Assembly (NCBI RefSeq): GCF_001941625.1 | Contig: NZ_CP016076.1 | Span: 2,790,001-2,854,000 of the forward strand | DNA from: Actinoalloteichus fjordicus | Lineage (GTDB): Bacteria; Actinomycetota; Actinomycetes; Mycobacteriales; Pseudonocardiaceae | Direction of reading: 5' to 3' | Length of the DNA stretch: 64,000 bases | Shown here: piece after piece, positions 38,119-47,168 of the stretch | Position numbering within the stretch: position 1 is the first letter of the stretch | Layout: each line of letters opens with the position of its first letter | Position numbers and translations under genes: made by a program | The notes under the pieces: model-generated | The model's database searches: none | What the model was told of the DNA's origin: nothing | The model's input: only the letters and a program-made list of their open reading frames with translations

Positions 38119-38517
38119 ATGACGACTCCCGCCACTGCACCGCGCCGAGACGATCAGTCTTCCCCCGGCACCCCGTCACCCCTGTGCGACGAGGAGACCT
38201 TCGCCGAGATCCTCGCTGAGATCGTCGCCGACGAGGCTCCGCGATTGTTCGCCGTCGTCGAGGAGTACGGCGAGCGTGCCGATGCGCGGATCGCCGCCTG
38301 GGGTTTCGCCTTTCCCGACCATGCCGAACTCGTCTCCGCCGACCGGACGTGTCGCATGATCCTCGCCAGGCCGGAGAACGCGCTGCTCGGCTTCCGGAGC
38401 GCAGAGGATCACATCGACGCGCGCATCGTCTGGCACGACCCTGCCAGGGCCACGGCTCTGGACGAGGGTGACGAGTCCGACGAGAACGATGAACACGACG
38501 AACCTGGTGCCGCCTGA
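38119..38517 (+). CDS. Acidic hypothetical protein linked to XRE/DUF397
   Basis: 132 residues. No domain recognised. The middle is helical and compact (DEETFAEILAEIVADEAPRL, then FAVVEEYGERADARIAAWGF) and the C-terminus is highly acidic (DEGDESDENDEHDEPGAA). AAGGAG lies seven bases before the ATG. Proteins of this character often sit divergent to XRE/DUF397 pairs in actinomycetes. It may be the regulated target of the palindrome, but its function is unknown. Confidence 0.75.
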   Translation: MTTPATAPRRDDQSSPGTPSPLCDEETFAEILAEIVADEAPRLFAVVEEYGERADARIAAWGFAFPDHAELVSADRTCRMILARPENALLGFRSAEDHIDARIVWHDPARATALDEGDESDENDEHDEPGAA

Positions 38518-38555
38518 CTTACCGGCGGCATCCGACCGAGACAGATCGAGCGAAG

Positions 38556-38588
38556 GCCCGCTCGGCCTCTCCACCACACCGAGCGGGC
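38556..38588. terminator. Hairpin between convergent genes
   Basis: GCCCGCTCGG (38556-38565) pairs with CCGAGCGGGC (38579-38588) around a 13-base loop. It lies 39 bases after the acidic hypothetical protein and about 110 bases beyond the stop of the convergent EAL-CBS-GGDEF gene, so it probably ends the former. Confidence 0.65.
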
Positions 38589-38699
38589 TGCGCCTCCGCA
38601 CTGTGCGCCGATCTCTGCGGTGGCGACCGTGTTGCCCTGCCTGCCCTCGGCGGTCGCCCGGCAGGTTGCGACGCCGGCGGAGCGGACCGCGCTCGTTCC

Positions 38700-40436
38700 T
38701 CAGCCGATCGCGCGCCTGCGGGACGGGGTCTGGGCCCGTGGTGTGCCCTGCGGGGCGACCGGCGGCGCCGTGCCGCGCAGCTCGTCGACCTGGTCGGAGG
38801 TCGACCGGCCCACCACCCAGCTGGTCCCGAGCAGCCGCTTCGCTCGCGCCTTCAGCGGCGACAGGCGTCGGGAGGCGTCGTAGTGATCGACCACCGTCCC
38901 CGGCGCGCACACCAGCGAGGCCAGCGACACCGTGACCACCACGTCCTCGGCCTGCCGCCGGGCGTCCAGCACCTCCGCGCCCAGCGGCATGAGCTGGTCG
39001 AGTTCGCAGACCACCAGGAAGTCGTCGCCGCCGACGTGGCCGACGATCACTCCGGGCATCGACGCGGCGAGGTCGGTCAGGTGCCTGCCCAGCGAGCGGA
39101 TCAGCTCGTCGCCCGCCGCGAAGCCGACCGTGTCGTTCACTGCCTTGAAGCCGTCGATGTCCAGCCAGCTCACGGTGAACGCGTCGCCGTCCAGGAGTCG
39201 CTGATCGATCTCCACGGCGACCGTGTCGGTGCCGGGCAGCCGGGTCAGCGGGTTCAGCGTGGCGGCCTGCTCCACCTTCAGCTCGGCGACGCCCCGGAAG
39301 AGGTCACCGGCCCGGACGACGCCGAGGCAGCGGCCGGCCTCGTCGACCACCACGAGGTCGACGTACATCTGGTCCGGCCCGGAGTCGGCGACCAGGTCCA
39401 GCGCCTCCACCACGGTGTTGTGCGTGCCCACCAGCTTCGGCTCCTCCGCGAGCCGCAACGCCTCCCGTCGCGCGTGCAGCGCGTGCCCGTACGGACCGGT
39501 GACGGCCAGCAGGAAGCGGTTGCGGTCGACCAGTCGGTGGGGTCGGCCCGTCCCGTCGAGCAGCACGACGCTGGTGCTGTCGGGATGGTCGGCGAAGACG
39601 ACGCGCACCTCCTCGGCGGTCGCGGTGGTGGGCAGCGGCACCGCGGGCTGGAGGAAGTCGGTGATCCGGGGTCCGGCCGAGCGGGCCGCGATCCGGGGCG
39701 CCTGGACCTGGGTGAGCTCCGACAGCACCGAGGTCACCGCCAGCTGCGACATCGGTCTGCGGGAGGCCGGGGCGATCAGGTCGCCTTGGACGAGGGCGAT
39801 GCCGCCCGAGCGCAGCCGGGTGAGCTGGTCCTCGTTCTCGACGCCCTGGGCGACCAGCTGCAGGCCTGCTCGCTCGGCGAAGGACGCCATCGACTCCAGG
39901 AACGCGGCTCGCTGCGGCACGGCCCCGAGATCGGCGGTCAGCGTCGGATCGAGCTTGAGCATGTCGATCGCACCGGCGGTGACGAGCTGGAGCGACGCAT
40001 CACCTTGGCCGAGTCCGTCGAGCGCCAGTCGGTAGCCGCGATCCCGGAGCCTGCCCAACCCCTGTAAGAGGGCTTCCGGGTCCAGCCGGTAGAACGGCGC
40101 GCCGATCTCCAGGGTGACCTGGTGCGTCGGCCTGCCCGCCTCGGCCAGCGTCGCGTCCAGCTGGTCGAACCGCTCCTGGTCGTAGGCGACGGTCCCGGCG
40201 AGCACATTGAGGTGCAGCGGCAGTCGGGTACCGCCTGCCGCTGCCGCCGAGGCGGCGCCCACCGCCAACTCGACGTCGAGTTCGGTGAGCCTGCGGGCCG
40301 CGACGGCCTGACGGAACAGTTCGCGCATCTCGCCCCCGTGTGGCCGGGGCAGGGCTTCAAGCGCGACGATTCCGCCGGTGGCGAGATTGACCAGCGGCTG
40401 AAAGGCGAAGCGCACGTTCTGCGGCGGCGCAGTCAC
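38700..40436 (-). CDS. EAL-CBS-GGDEF protein with degenerate EAL domain
   Basis: 578 residues from the GTG at 40436. Order: EAL domain (about 1-235), paired CBS domains (about 250-390), GGDEF domain (about 400-550). The EAL start VNLATGGIVALEALPRP keeps the first Glu, and HLNVLAGT keeps the Asn. However, the DDFGxG motif reads ALDGLGQGDAS (second Asp lost) and the catalytic AEGVE reads VAQGVENEDQ (Glu to Gln). Phosphodiesterase activity is therefore unlikely. The GGDEF half has LDIDGFKAVNDTVG and HVGGDDF, a conservative variant that can remain active. CBS domains bind adenine nucleotides. It is probably a cytoplasmic nucleotide-responsive c-di-GMP synthase or receptor. It lies 68 bases after the lycopene cyclase gene on the same strand. 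Confidence 0.88.
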   Translation of the reverse strand: MTAPPQNVRFAFQPLVNLATGGIVALEALPRPHGGEMRELFRQAVAARRLTELDVELAVGAASAAAAGGTRLPLHLNVLAGTVAYDQERFDQLDATLAEAGRPTHQVTLEIGAPFYRLDPEALLQGLGRLRDRGYRLALDGLGQGDASLQLVTAGAIDMLKLDPTLTADLGAVPQRAAFLESMASFAERAGLQLVAQGVENEDQLTRLRSGGIALVQGDLIAPASRRPMSQLAVTSVLSELTQVQAPRIAARSAGPRITDFLQPAVPLPTTATAEEVRVVFADHPDSTSVVLLDGTGRPHRLVDRNRFLLAVTGPYGHALHARREALRLAEEPKLVGTHNTVVEALDLVADSGPDQMYVDLVVVDEAGRCLGVVRAGDLFRGVAELKVEQAATLNPLTRLPGTDTVAVEIDQRLLDGDAFTVSWLDIDGFKAVNDTVGFAAGDELIRSLGRHLTDLAASMPGVIVGHVGGDDFLVVCELDQLMPLGAEVLDARRQAEDVVVTVSLASLVCAPGTVVDHYDASRRLSPLKARAKRLLGTSWVVGRSTSDQVDELRGTAPPVAPQGTPRAQTPSRRRAIG

Positions 40437-40504
40437 CTGGCCATGCTCCTCCCTGTGCGGAACCCAGGACGAGATGTTCTCTCGTTCCCGGGCTGTATGT
40501 TCGA

Positions 40505-41734
40505 TCACACTGCGTGGCGCTGCGCGCCCAGGCTGCGGCGGGGCGTCATCGCCGATCGTCCGCCGCTGATCAACCGCCACCGCGTCGGCGCTGGTACCAA
40601 CGACAGCAGTGCGATCATCGCCCGCGAGGTGGCCACCGTGTCCTCCCGATCGGAGAGGTACGCGGCGCGCAGCTCCGAGGGCAGCCGGAAGAACGCGGTG
40701 AAGAACGCGGCGCACTCGTCCTGGTCGAGAGTGAGCAGCGCCTTCAGACCATAGCGCCGCAGGGCGTGCACCAGACTCGCCTGAACGGGCCACGAGGCCC
40801 GATGCGCGGCTTTCACCGCCGCCGCAGGTCCGTGCGTGCGGTGCGTTGCCAGCGCGGCAGCCGTCGCCGGGGCCAGCCGCAGTGCGGCGGCCAGGCCGTA
40901 GCCGGTCGCGGGATGTCCGAGCCCCGCCGCCGCGCCGAAGCTCAGGACGCGGCGGGGCCTGCGGGGGCTGCGATCGAGGTCGATCCAGACCCGTTCCTGC
41001 CGGTGTGCCCTTCCGACGTCCACGCCGTGTCCGGCCAGGCGGGTGGCCAGCCGCGTGCGGAGTTCGCCGATCGACGCGGCGGGCCTGCCTGCCAGACAGG
41101 TCTCCTCGATCAGCACCTCGTCGGCGCCCAGCGGCACGGCGTAACAGAAGCTCGGCGGCGATCCTGCCGTCTCGGCCGGGCTCGGCGCGCGCCAGTCCAT
41201 GAACATCGCCTCGCCCGGCCCGAGGTAGCCGCGGGTGGCGGCGGCGGGCAAGACGAGCCCGAAGGCCGTCTGCGCCGAGGTCGGGCCGCCTGCCCTGGCG
41301 CGGGTGCCCGTCGCGTCGACGAGGAGACCTGCCTCGATGCTCGTCCCGTCGGACAGGCCGATGGTCGATCCGTGGGGGTGGTGCTCGACCCCGCGCACCC
41401 GCCCGCGCCGCAGCGTGATCTCGGGTCGAGCCAGCTCCGCACGCAGCGCGAGGTTGTCCAGTACGCAGTACTCGCGGTCGTCGAGTCGGCGGCGGGCGTC
41501 GGTGACGACCACGGCGGTGCTCGCCCGCGCCGCCACGAGGTGATCGGGCAGGCCGGGCAGCTCGTCGCGCCACAGGCCGTAGCTGGCCCGCCACGGCCGA
41601 TCGCCGGCCGGGTCGGCGACCGTCACCGAGAGCCCGGCGTCCACGCAGGCGCAGGCCAGCGCCAGTCCCGCCGGACCGGCTCCCGCGATGAGGACATCGA
41701 CCACGTTCCCATGCCTACCAGGGATCTCTGTCAC
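40505..41734 (-). CDS. Lycopene cyclase family flavoprotein (CrtL type)
   Basis: 409 residues. The dinucleotide-binding loop VDVLIAGAGPAGLALACACV is near residue 12. RPWRASYGLWRDELPGL near 46 and the acidic motif ADEVLIEETCLAGRP near 204 are characteristic of the lycopene beta/epsilon-cyclase family, which cyclises ends of lycopene without net redox change. SFGAAAGLGHPATGYGLAAA near 278 is the C-terminal flavin-binding region. The GTG at 41734 gives the longest form; a GTG at 41704 would start at VDVLIAGAG. No crtE, crtB or crtI is nearby, so it would need a carotenoid pathway elsewhere. Confidence 0.85.
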   Translation of the reverse strand: MTEIPGRHGNVVDVLIAGAGPAGLALACACVDAGLSVTVADPAGDRPWRASYGLWRDELPGLPDHLVAARASTAVVVTDARRRLDDREYCVLDNLALRAELARPEITLRRGRVRGVEHHPHGSTIGLSDGTSIEAGLLVDATGTRARAGGPTSAQTAFGLVLPAAATRGYLGPGEAMFMDWRAPSPAETAGSPPSFCYAVPLGADEVLIEETCLAGRPAASIGELRTRLATRLAGHGVDVGRAHRQERVWIDLDRSPRRPRRVLSFGAAAGLGHPATGYGLAAALRLAPATAAALATHRTHGPAAAVKAAHRASWPVQASLVHALRRYGLKALLTLDQDECAAFFTAFFRLPSELRAAYLSDREDTVATSRAMIALLSLVPAPTRWRLISGGRSAMTPRRSLGAQRHAV

Positions 41735-41982
41735 ACGACGAACGGACCCGGCCTCCTGCCTTGTCGCCGTCGCAGTCCCGCCGCGGGTCTCCGCCGCCGT
41801 CCCGGCCGCCCGCCGCCTTCTCGGTCGTCGTCGGCGGTGGTCGGCCGGAATCGGTCGAACCCGCAGTCGGCGGCGCGGTAGGGCCTGGACACGCCCTGCG
41901 GCGCAGGCAAGTCTTCTGACCAGAGACCGCGTCGGCCGCGCAGCAGGCGACGCGGCGCAGCTCGGCGCGGCCAGGAGGACTC

Positions 41983-44481
41983 ATGAGACAGCAGCCGTCG
42001 GCGTCCGCCCGCCCAAGTCGCAGCGGATTCTCCGGCGTCACGAGGGCCGACCACTGGGAGCGGGGCCTGATCAGCGGAAACGGTGTGCAGGGCGCTGCGA
42101 TGTTCGGCTCGGCGCACGAGCATCGCCTCACCGTCACGCACGAGCGGCTGTTCCGACCCGTCCATCCGCCGAGGGACCCCCCGGACACCGCCGCCGTGCT
42201 GCCCGAACTGCGGGCACTGATCCTGGACGGCAGGCCGCAGCAGGCCGCCGAGCGGGTGGAGCGGATCGCCCGCGAGGAGGGCTACCGTGCGCTGCACTTC
42301 ACCGACCCGCTCGTCCCCGGCGTCACCCTGTCGATCGACACCCCGCCTGCCGACACCCGCGCCGACGGCGTGCGGGCGGCGGCGGACGACGGACCTCGGC
42401 ACGACGTCGACTTCGGTTCCGGACTGACCAGCACCCGCTGGGCGGGCCGCGACCGCTCGGCCTTCGTCTCCCGAGACGCCGACGTCGTGGTGTTCCGGCT
42501 GCGCGCGGTCGACGGTGCTCGGCTGACCGGAGCGGTGGCGCTGACCGTGCCCGCAGGAGACGGGGTGCCGCCCTCGCGGGTGCGTCGGTCGGCGCGCCCG
42601 GCTCCTGAACGCCCGATGGCCGCCGGGGCAGGCGGCGAGCAGACCGCCCCGGGCGGCGCCGCCGTCGAGCTGACCTACGCGATGACCTTCCTGGACTCTT
42701 TTCCTGGCGGAGTACGAGGCGTCCGCGCCGAGGCCAGAGTGATCCGGACCGGCGGCACCGCAGAGATCGACGGCGAGACCCTGCGCTTCGTCGACGCGAC
42801 CGAGCTGCTCGTACTGCTGCGTCTGACGGTCGACCACGAGGGGGAGCCCGCCGTCCCGGTCGCGCCCGCCGCGCCGCCGCTGGCTGACCTACCCGCCGAC
42901 GCCGAGGCGCTGCTGGCCGCGCACGCCCGTAGACACGCCGCCCTGTTCGACACGGTCCGGCTGGAACTGGGCGATCCGCTCACCGCACCTCGGACCGTCG
43001 AGGAACTGTTGGCCGAGCGGGGCTCCACGGCCCTGATTCAGCTGGCCTTCGACGCGGGGCGGCACAACATCATCTCCAGCACCGGCCTGCTGCCGCCGAC
43101 GCTGCAGGGCGTGTGGCAGGGCGACTGGGAGCCTGCGTGGTCGAGTGACTGGACCTTGGACGGCAACGTGCAGAGCGCGCTGGCCTGCCTGCTCGTCACC
43201 GGGAACGCCGAGCTGCTGTTGCCGTTCTTCGACCTGCTGGAGGCGCACCTGGCCGATTTCCGGCACAACGCCCGCCGCCTGTACGGCGCGGCAGGCATCC
43301 TGCTGCCGCCGAGGACGAGCCCGACGCACGGCCTGCACAACCACTTCTCCGCCGAGTTCTGCCTGACCTTCTGGACGGCGGGCGCCGCCTGGGCCGCCCG
43401 TTACTACCACGACTACTGGCTCTACACCGGCGACCGGGAGTTCCTGATCACCAGGGCGCTGCCCTTCATGACCGAGGCGGCCGACTTCTACGCCGAGCTG
43501 CTGCACGGCGCGAGCGGCGACCGACCCGACGGCGAGCAGGCCGGGGCCGCCCCGCTGAGCTTCGTGCCCTCCTACTCCCCGGAGAACCACCCGGCCAACA
43601 CCGGCTCGCAGGCCTGTGTCGACGCGACCATGGACGTCGCCGCCGTCGCCTGCCTGTTGCGGAACCTCATCTCGGCGGCCGAGCACGCCCCGGCGGCGGT
43701 GCCGCCGGACCGGGTGCGGCGGTGGAGTGCTCTGCTGGCCCGGCTGCCCGCTTATCGGATCGCCGACGACGGCTCGCTCGCGGAGTGGATCGCGCCGGGG
43801 CAGGACGAGAACCACGCGCATCGACACGCCTCGCAGCTCTATCCACTGTGGTTCGAGTCGGACCCCGCGTTCGTCGACCCGGCGTTGCGGACTGCGGCCC
43901 GGGTGACGATCGAACGCAGGCTGGCCTGGCGTACCGGGGAGGCGGGCGACGCGGGGGACATGGCCTTCGGCCTGGTGCAGCTCGGCCTGGCCGCCGCGCA
44001 GCTCGGGCTGGCCGAGCACGCCCACGACATCGTCACCCGGCTCACCGGCGACTACTGGTGGCCCAACCTCGCCTCCACCCACGACGTCGACCGACTGTTC
44101 AATGTGGACGTCAGCGGCGGACTGCCGGCCGTCGTCGCGGCGATGCTGGTGCGGTCCTCGCCGGGACTGCTGTCGCTGCTGCCCGCGCTGCCGGCCGCCT
44201 GGCCCACCGGCACCGTCCGAGGGCTGCGGGGGCGGGGCGGAACCACGGTCGAGCGGCTGCACTGGGCGCCCGGCCGAGTCGAGGCCAGGGTGTCCGGCCC
44301 GCCCGAGGCGTCCCTGCGGCTCGTGCTGCCCCGCATCGGCAGGCTGAGCGTCGCAGGCGGCCGCATCGAACCGACCGACGATCCCTGCGCGCACCTGGTG
44401 ACGACGACGGCCGAGACGATGTCGATCACGCTGACCGAGGCGGGGCCACTCTCACACTCGACCGAGCACGAAGCCCGATGA
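41983..44481 (+). CDS. Glycoside hydrolase family 95-like protein (alpha-L-fucosidase family)
   Basis: 832 residues, the usual GH95 length. The N-terminal domain has HWERGLISGNGVQGAAMFGS near residue 23 and HEHRLTVTHERLFRPV. The (alpha/alpha)6 barrel shows PTLQGVWQGDWEPAWSSDW near 372, LHNHFSAEFCLTFWTAGAAW near 450, and FVPSYSPENHPANTGSQ near 527. These are close to GH95 signatures. Family enzymes remove alpha-1,2-L-fucose or L-galactose. No signal peptide is seen, so it probably acts on imported oligosaccharides. Its stop overlaps a start codon of the downstream esterase, so the two are an operon. Confidence 0.82.
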   Translation: MRQQPSASARPSRSGFSGVTRADHWERGLISGNGVQGAAMFGSAHEHRLTVTHERLFRPVHPPRDPPDTAAVLPELRALILDGRPQQAAERVERIAREEGYRALHFTDPLVPGVTLSIDTPPADTRADGVRAAADDGPRHDVDFGSGLTSTRWAGRDRSAFVSRDADVVVFRLRAVDGARLTGAVALTVPAGDGVPPSRVRRSARPAPERPMAAGAGGEQTAPGGAAVELTYAMTFLDSFPGGVRGVRAEARVIRTGGTAEIDGETLRFVDATELLVLLRLTVDHEGEPAVPVAPAAPPLADLPADAEALLAAHARRHAALFDTVRLELGDPLTAPRTVEELLAERGSTALIQLAFDAGRHNIISSTGLLPPTLQGVWQGDWEPAWSSDWTLDGNVQSALACLLVTGNAELLLPFFDLLEAHLADFRHNARRLYGAAGILLPPRTSPTHGLHNHFSAEFCLTFWTAGAAWAARYYHDYWLYTGDREFLITRALPFMTEAADFYAELLHGASGDRPDGEQAGAAPLSFVPSYSPENHPANTGSQACVDATMDVAAVACLLRNLISAAEHAPAAVPPDRVRRWSALLARLPAYRIADDGSLAEWIAPGQDENHAHRHASQLYPLWFESDPAFVDPALRTAARVTIERRLAWRTGEAGDAGDMAFGLVQLGLAAAQLGLAEHAHDIVTRLTGDYWWPNLASTHDVDRLFNVDVSGGLPAVVAAMLVRSSPGLLSLLPALPAAWPTGTVRGLRGRGGTTVERLHWAPGRVEARVSGPPEASLRLVLPRIGRLSVAGGRIEPTDDPCAHLVTTTAETMSITLTEAGPLSHSTEHEAR

Positions 44482-44501
44482 ATGAGAGAAGGAATCGAGA
44501 G

Positions 44502-45446
44502 ATGGACGTCGAACTCGTCGAACAGGCCGCGCTGCGCCCGGCCGACGACCTGTCGGACGCGGCTGCGGCCCGAGGACGCGATCGGGAGCGGGCGCGGCAG
44601 GGGACCCTGCTCGGCTTGACGGAGCTGCCGGAGATCCCCCGGCACGATCGCACTGTGCCGGGCGGGGCGGGCGCGCCCGAGGTGCCGGTACGGATCTACG
44701 TCCCGGACTCGGTGGGCGCCGACGCCCCGGTGCTGCTGTGGATTCACGGCGGGGCGTTCATGCTCGGCGACCTCGACGGCAGCGACAGCTGGTGCACGCG
44801 CCTGGCGGCCGCCGGGGAGTGCGTCGTCGTGTCGGTCGACTACCGGCTGGCGCCCGAACATCCCTATCCGGCGGGACTCCAGGACTGCCTCGCCGTGCTC
44901 GACTGGGTCGTGGCGGCGGCGCCGGAGCACGGCTGGGACCCGACACGCATCGCGGTGGGCGGCAGCAGCGCGGGTGCGGGGCTGGCCGCCGGGGTGGCCC
45001 TGTGGGCTCGGGACCACGACGGGCCTGCCCTGGTCTTCCAACTCCTGATCCAGCCCGTGCTCGACGATCGCCGTCGCACGCCCTCCAGCACCGGGCTCGC
45101 AGGCGTCCCCGTCTTCGACTCGCCCGCGCTCGAGCAGATGTGGCGGCACTACCTCTCGGGGTGGAGCGGCGACGTTCCCCCGTACGCCGCGCCTGCGCGC
45201 GCCGAGGACCTCCGCGGACTGCCTGCGGCGTATCTCACCGCCGCCGACGCCGATCCGCTGCGCGACGAGGCCGTCGAGTACGCCGGACGGCTGACCGAGG
45301 CCGGGGTTCCCACCGAGTTCCACCTGTTCCCCGGCACCTTCCACGGCTTCGACGTGTGCGTGCCCGATGCCGGGGTGTCTCGCCGCGCGCTGCGCGAGTA
45401 CGGCGAGACGCTCCACCAGGCTCTCCACCCGCTGACGCGGGCCTGA
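44502..45446 (+). CDS. Alpha/beta hydrolase, hormone-sensitive-lipase family
   Basis: 314 residues from the ATG at 44502, with AAGGA nine bases upstream; an ATG at 44478 overlaps the GH95 stop. LWIHGGAFMLGDLDGSDSW near residue 86 is the oxyanion-hole motif (HGGxx), VGGSSAGAGLAAGVAL near 158 carries the nucleophile Ser (GSSAG in place of GDSAG), ADADPLRDEAVEYAGRL near 248 the Asp, and FPGTFHGFDVCVP near 280 the His. It should be a cytoplasmic esterase for short acyl esters. Coupling with GH95 suggests deacylation of a decorated oligosaccharide. Confidence 0.88.
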   Translation: MDVELVEQAALRPADDLSDAAAARGRDRERARQGTLLGLTELPEIPRHDRTVPGGAGAPEVPVRIYVPDSVGADAPVLLWIHGGAFMLGDLDGSDSWCTRLAAAGECVVVSVDYRLAPEHPYPAGLQDCLAVLDWVVAAAPEHGWDPTRIAVGGSSAGAGLAAGVALWARDHDGPALVFQLLIQPVLDDRRRTPSSTGLAGVPVFDSPALEQMWRHYLSGWSGDVPPYAAPARAEDLRGLPAAYLTAADADPLRDEAVEYAGRLTEAGVPTEFHLFPGTFHGFDVCVPDAGVSRRALREYGETLHQALHPLTRA

Positions 45447-45485
45447 CCGGCGACGCGGCCGTCCTGCGCCGGAGTGTGGTTCAGC

Positions 45486-45517
45486 TGACGGCGAAGATCG
45501 ATGGATCTTCGCCGTCA
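45486..45517 (+). terminator. Hairpin terminator of the GH95-esterase operon
   Basis: TGACGGCGAAGATC (45486-45499) pairs perfectly with GATCTTCGCCGTCA (45504-45517) across a GATG loop. The 14-bp stem lies 40 bases beyond the esterase stop and before the SDR gene. Confidence 0.8.
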
Positions 45518-45536
45518 CGAACGTCATCCTGTGGTC

Positions 45537-46997
45537 ATGGGGCTGTCAGGCATGCTGCGTTGGGGCGGACGCGATCGGAAACGGGCGGAGCCCGGCTTAG
45601 GTTCCACTGTGCAGGCAGCATCGGGTGCCGACAGTTCTGAGCCGCTCACCGCGCCCGTCGAGGAGGCGTCGGCGAGGCGATCGGGTCATCGCTCCACCGT
45701 CGGGCACCGGACGGCGGCGGGCGGGCGGACCTCGGCAGGCGCCAGGACCGCCACGGGGACCAGGACGCCGCCGGGCGCCAAGACCGTGTCGAACAGCCTG
45801 CTGCTCCCCGAGCCCGCCGCTCCGCGGGCGGACCGCGACGAGACGACGGCCGGACAGTCGGCGGACGTCGACCCCGCCGCGACCATGACGACCGATGCCG
45901 AGAACGACGCCCGCGTCGCCGAGGCCCTGCGGAGGGCCGCCGCCGGGTCTGCGAGCGGCGGCCCGAGTGCACCGGAGGTGACGTCGGGGTCGCGGGCCGG
46001 CCTCGTCGCTTCCCAGCCGACGACCGCCACCGCAGCCGGGGCGAGCCCCGAGATCAAACACGGCACAGGGACCGATGTCGAGGTCGTCGGCGAATCGAGT
46101 TCCGGGTCAGCGACGGAGACCGCGCCCGACAGCGATGCCGGGGCCGCCGAGAACTCCACCGCCGACCCCGAGGCGCGGCCTGCCGCCACCGAGCTCGGCG
46201 GCGGCGCAGACCACCCGCCGGGCCCGCTGGACGTCCACGCCCGCGACGTCGCACCCGAGGCGAGGGTCGCCATGGTGACCGGTGCCTCGCGGGGCCTCGG
46301 CGCGGCGATCGCCGAGGCGCTGGCCCGTCGAGGCCTGGCCGTGGCGATCAACTTCGTTCGCGACGAGGCGGGTGCTCAGGAGGTCCGGCGTCGGATTGGC
46401 GCCGCAGGCGGGACGGCGGAGATCTTCCGTGCCGACGTCACCGACGAGACCCAGGTCGCCGATCTGTGCCGTGCAGTGCGGAAGAGGTTGGGTGCGGTGG
46501 ACGTGCTGGTCCTCAACGCCACCGGTGCACAGCCCGCCGTCAAGGTCGAGGACCTGACCTGGCGGGACATGCTCGACCAGCTGGAGTTCTTCGCCAAGAG
46601 CCCGCTGCTGCTGGTCAAGGAGGTCATTCCCGAAATGCGGAAGCGCGGCCACGGTCGCATCGTCAACATCGGGTCGGAGGTGGTCGAGCTCGGCGTGCCC
46701 GAGTCCTCCGCCTATGTCGCGGCGAAGGCCGCCCAGCTGGGTCTGACCCGCTCCTGGGCGCGCGAGCTCGCGCCCCACGGCATCACCGTCAACCTGGTCG
46801 CCCCCGGCTGGATTCCGACCGAGCGGCACGGCACCGTGACCGAGGAGTCGGGCCGTGCCTACCTTGAGCGGGTCCCGGTGGGGCGGTTCGGCCTGGTCGA
46901 GGAGGTCGGCGCCGCCGTCGCCCATCTCGCCTCGGTGGAGGCGGGCTTCATCACCGGTCAGCGCATCGCGGTCAACGGCGGGAACACTCTGGCCTGA
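45537..46997 (+). CDS. SDR-family oxidoreductase with long low-complexity N-terminal extension
   Basis: 486 residues from the ATG at 45537. Residues 1-240 are disordered and rich in Ala, Thr, Ser, Gly, Glu and Arg (for example GHRTAAGGRTSAGARTATGT), with no recognisable domain. The SDR domain fills the last 245 residues: VAMVTGASRGLGAAIAEAL binds NAD(P), VLVLNATGAQPAV is the NAG-like motif, NIGSEVVELGVPESSAYVAA and the following K give Ser/Tyr/Lys of the active site, and ITGQRIAVNGGNTLA is the normal end. The true start is uncertain: TAGGTT at 45598-45603 is a possible -10 for a leaderless GTG at 45609, and the ATG at 45885 is also possible. Substrate unknown. Confidence 0.75.
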   Translation: MGLSGMLRWGGRDRKRAEPGLGSTVQAASGADSSEPLTAPVEEASARRSGHRSTVGHRTAAGGRTSAGARTATGTRTPPGAKTVSNSLLLPEPAAPRADRDETTAGQSADVDPAATMTTDAENDARVAEALRRAAAGSASGGPSAPEVTSGSRAGLVASQPTTATAAGASPEIKHGTGTDVEVVGESSSGSATETAPDSDAGAAENSTADPEARPAATELGGGADHPPGPLDVHARDVAPEARVAMVTGASRGLGAAIAEALARRGLAVAINFVRDEAGAQEVRRRIGAAGGTAEIFRADVTDETQVADLCRAVRKRLGAVDVLVLNATGAQPAVKVEDLTWRDMLDQLEFFAKSPLLLVKEVIPEMRKRGHGRIVNIGSEVVELGVPESSAYVAAKAAQLGLTRSWARELAPHGITVNLVAPGWIPTERHGTVTEESGRAYLERVPVGRFGLVEEVGAAVAHLASVEAGFITGQRIAVNGGNTLA

Positions 46998-47168
46998 CGC
47001 TCGGCATCGCGGTGACACGGCAGCGCGCCCGTGACCTCGGGGCGGAACTCGGGCGGCGGGCTCGGCCGCCGACTCGCGGGCGAACGCGAGCTCGCACCGG
47101 AGTCCGCGCACCGCCGGCTCGCGATGCCGTCGTTCCCCGGCGTCGCCGCTCGGGGATACGGTCGTCGG

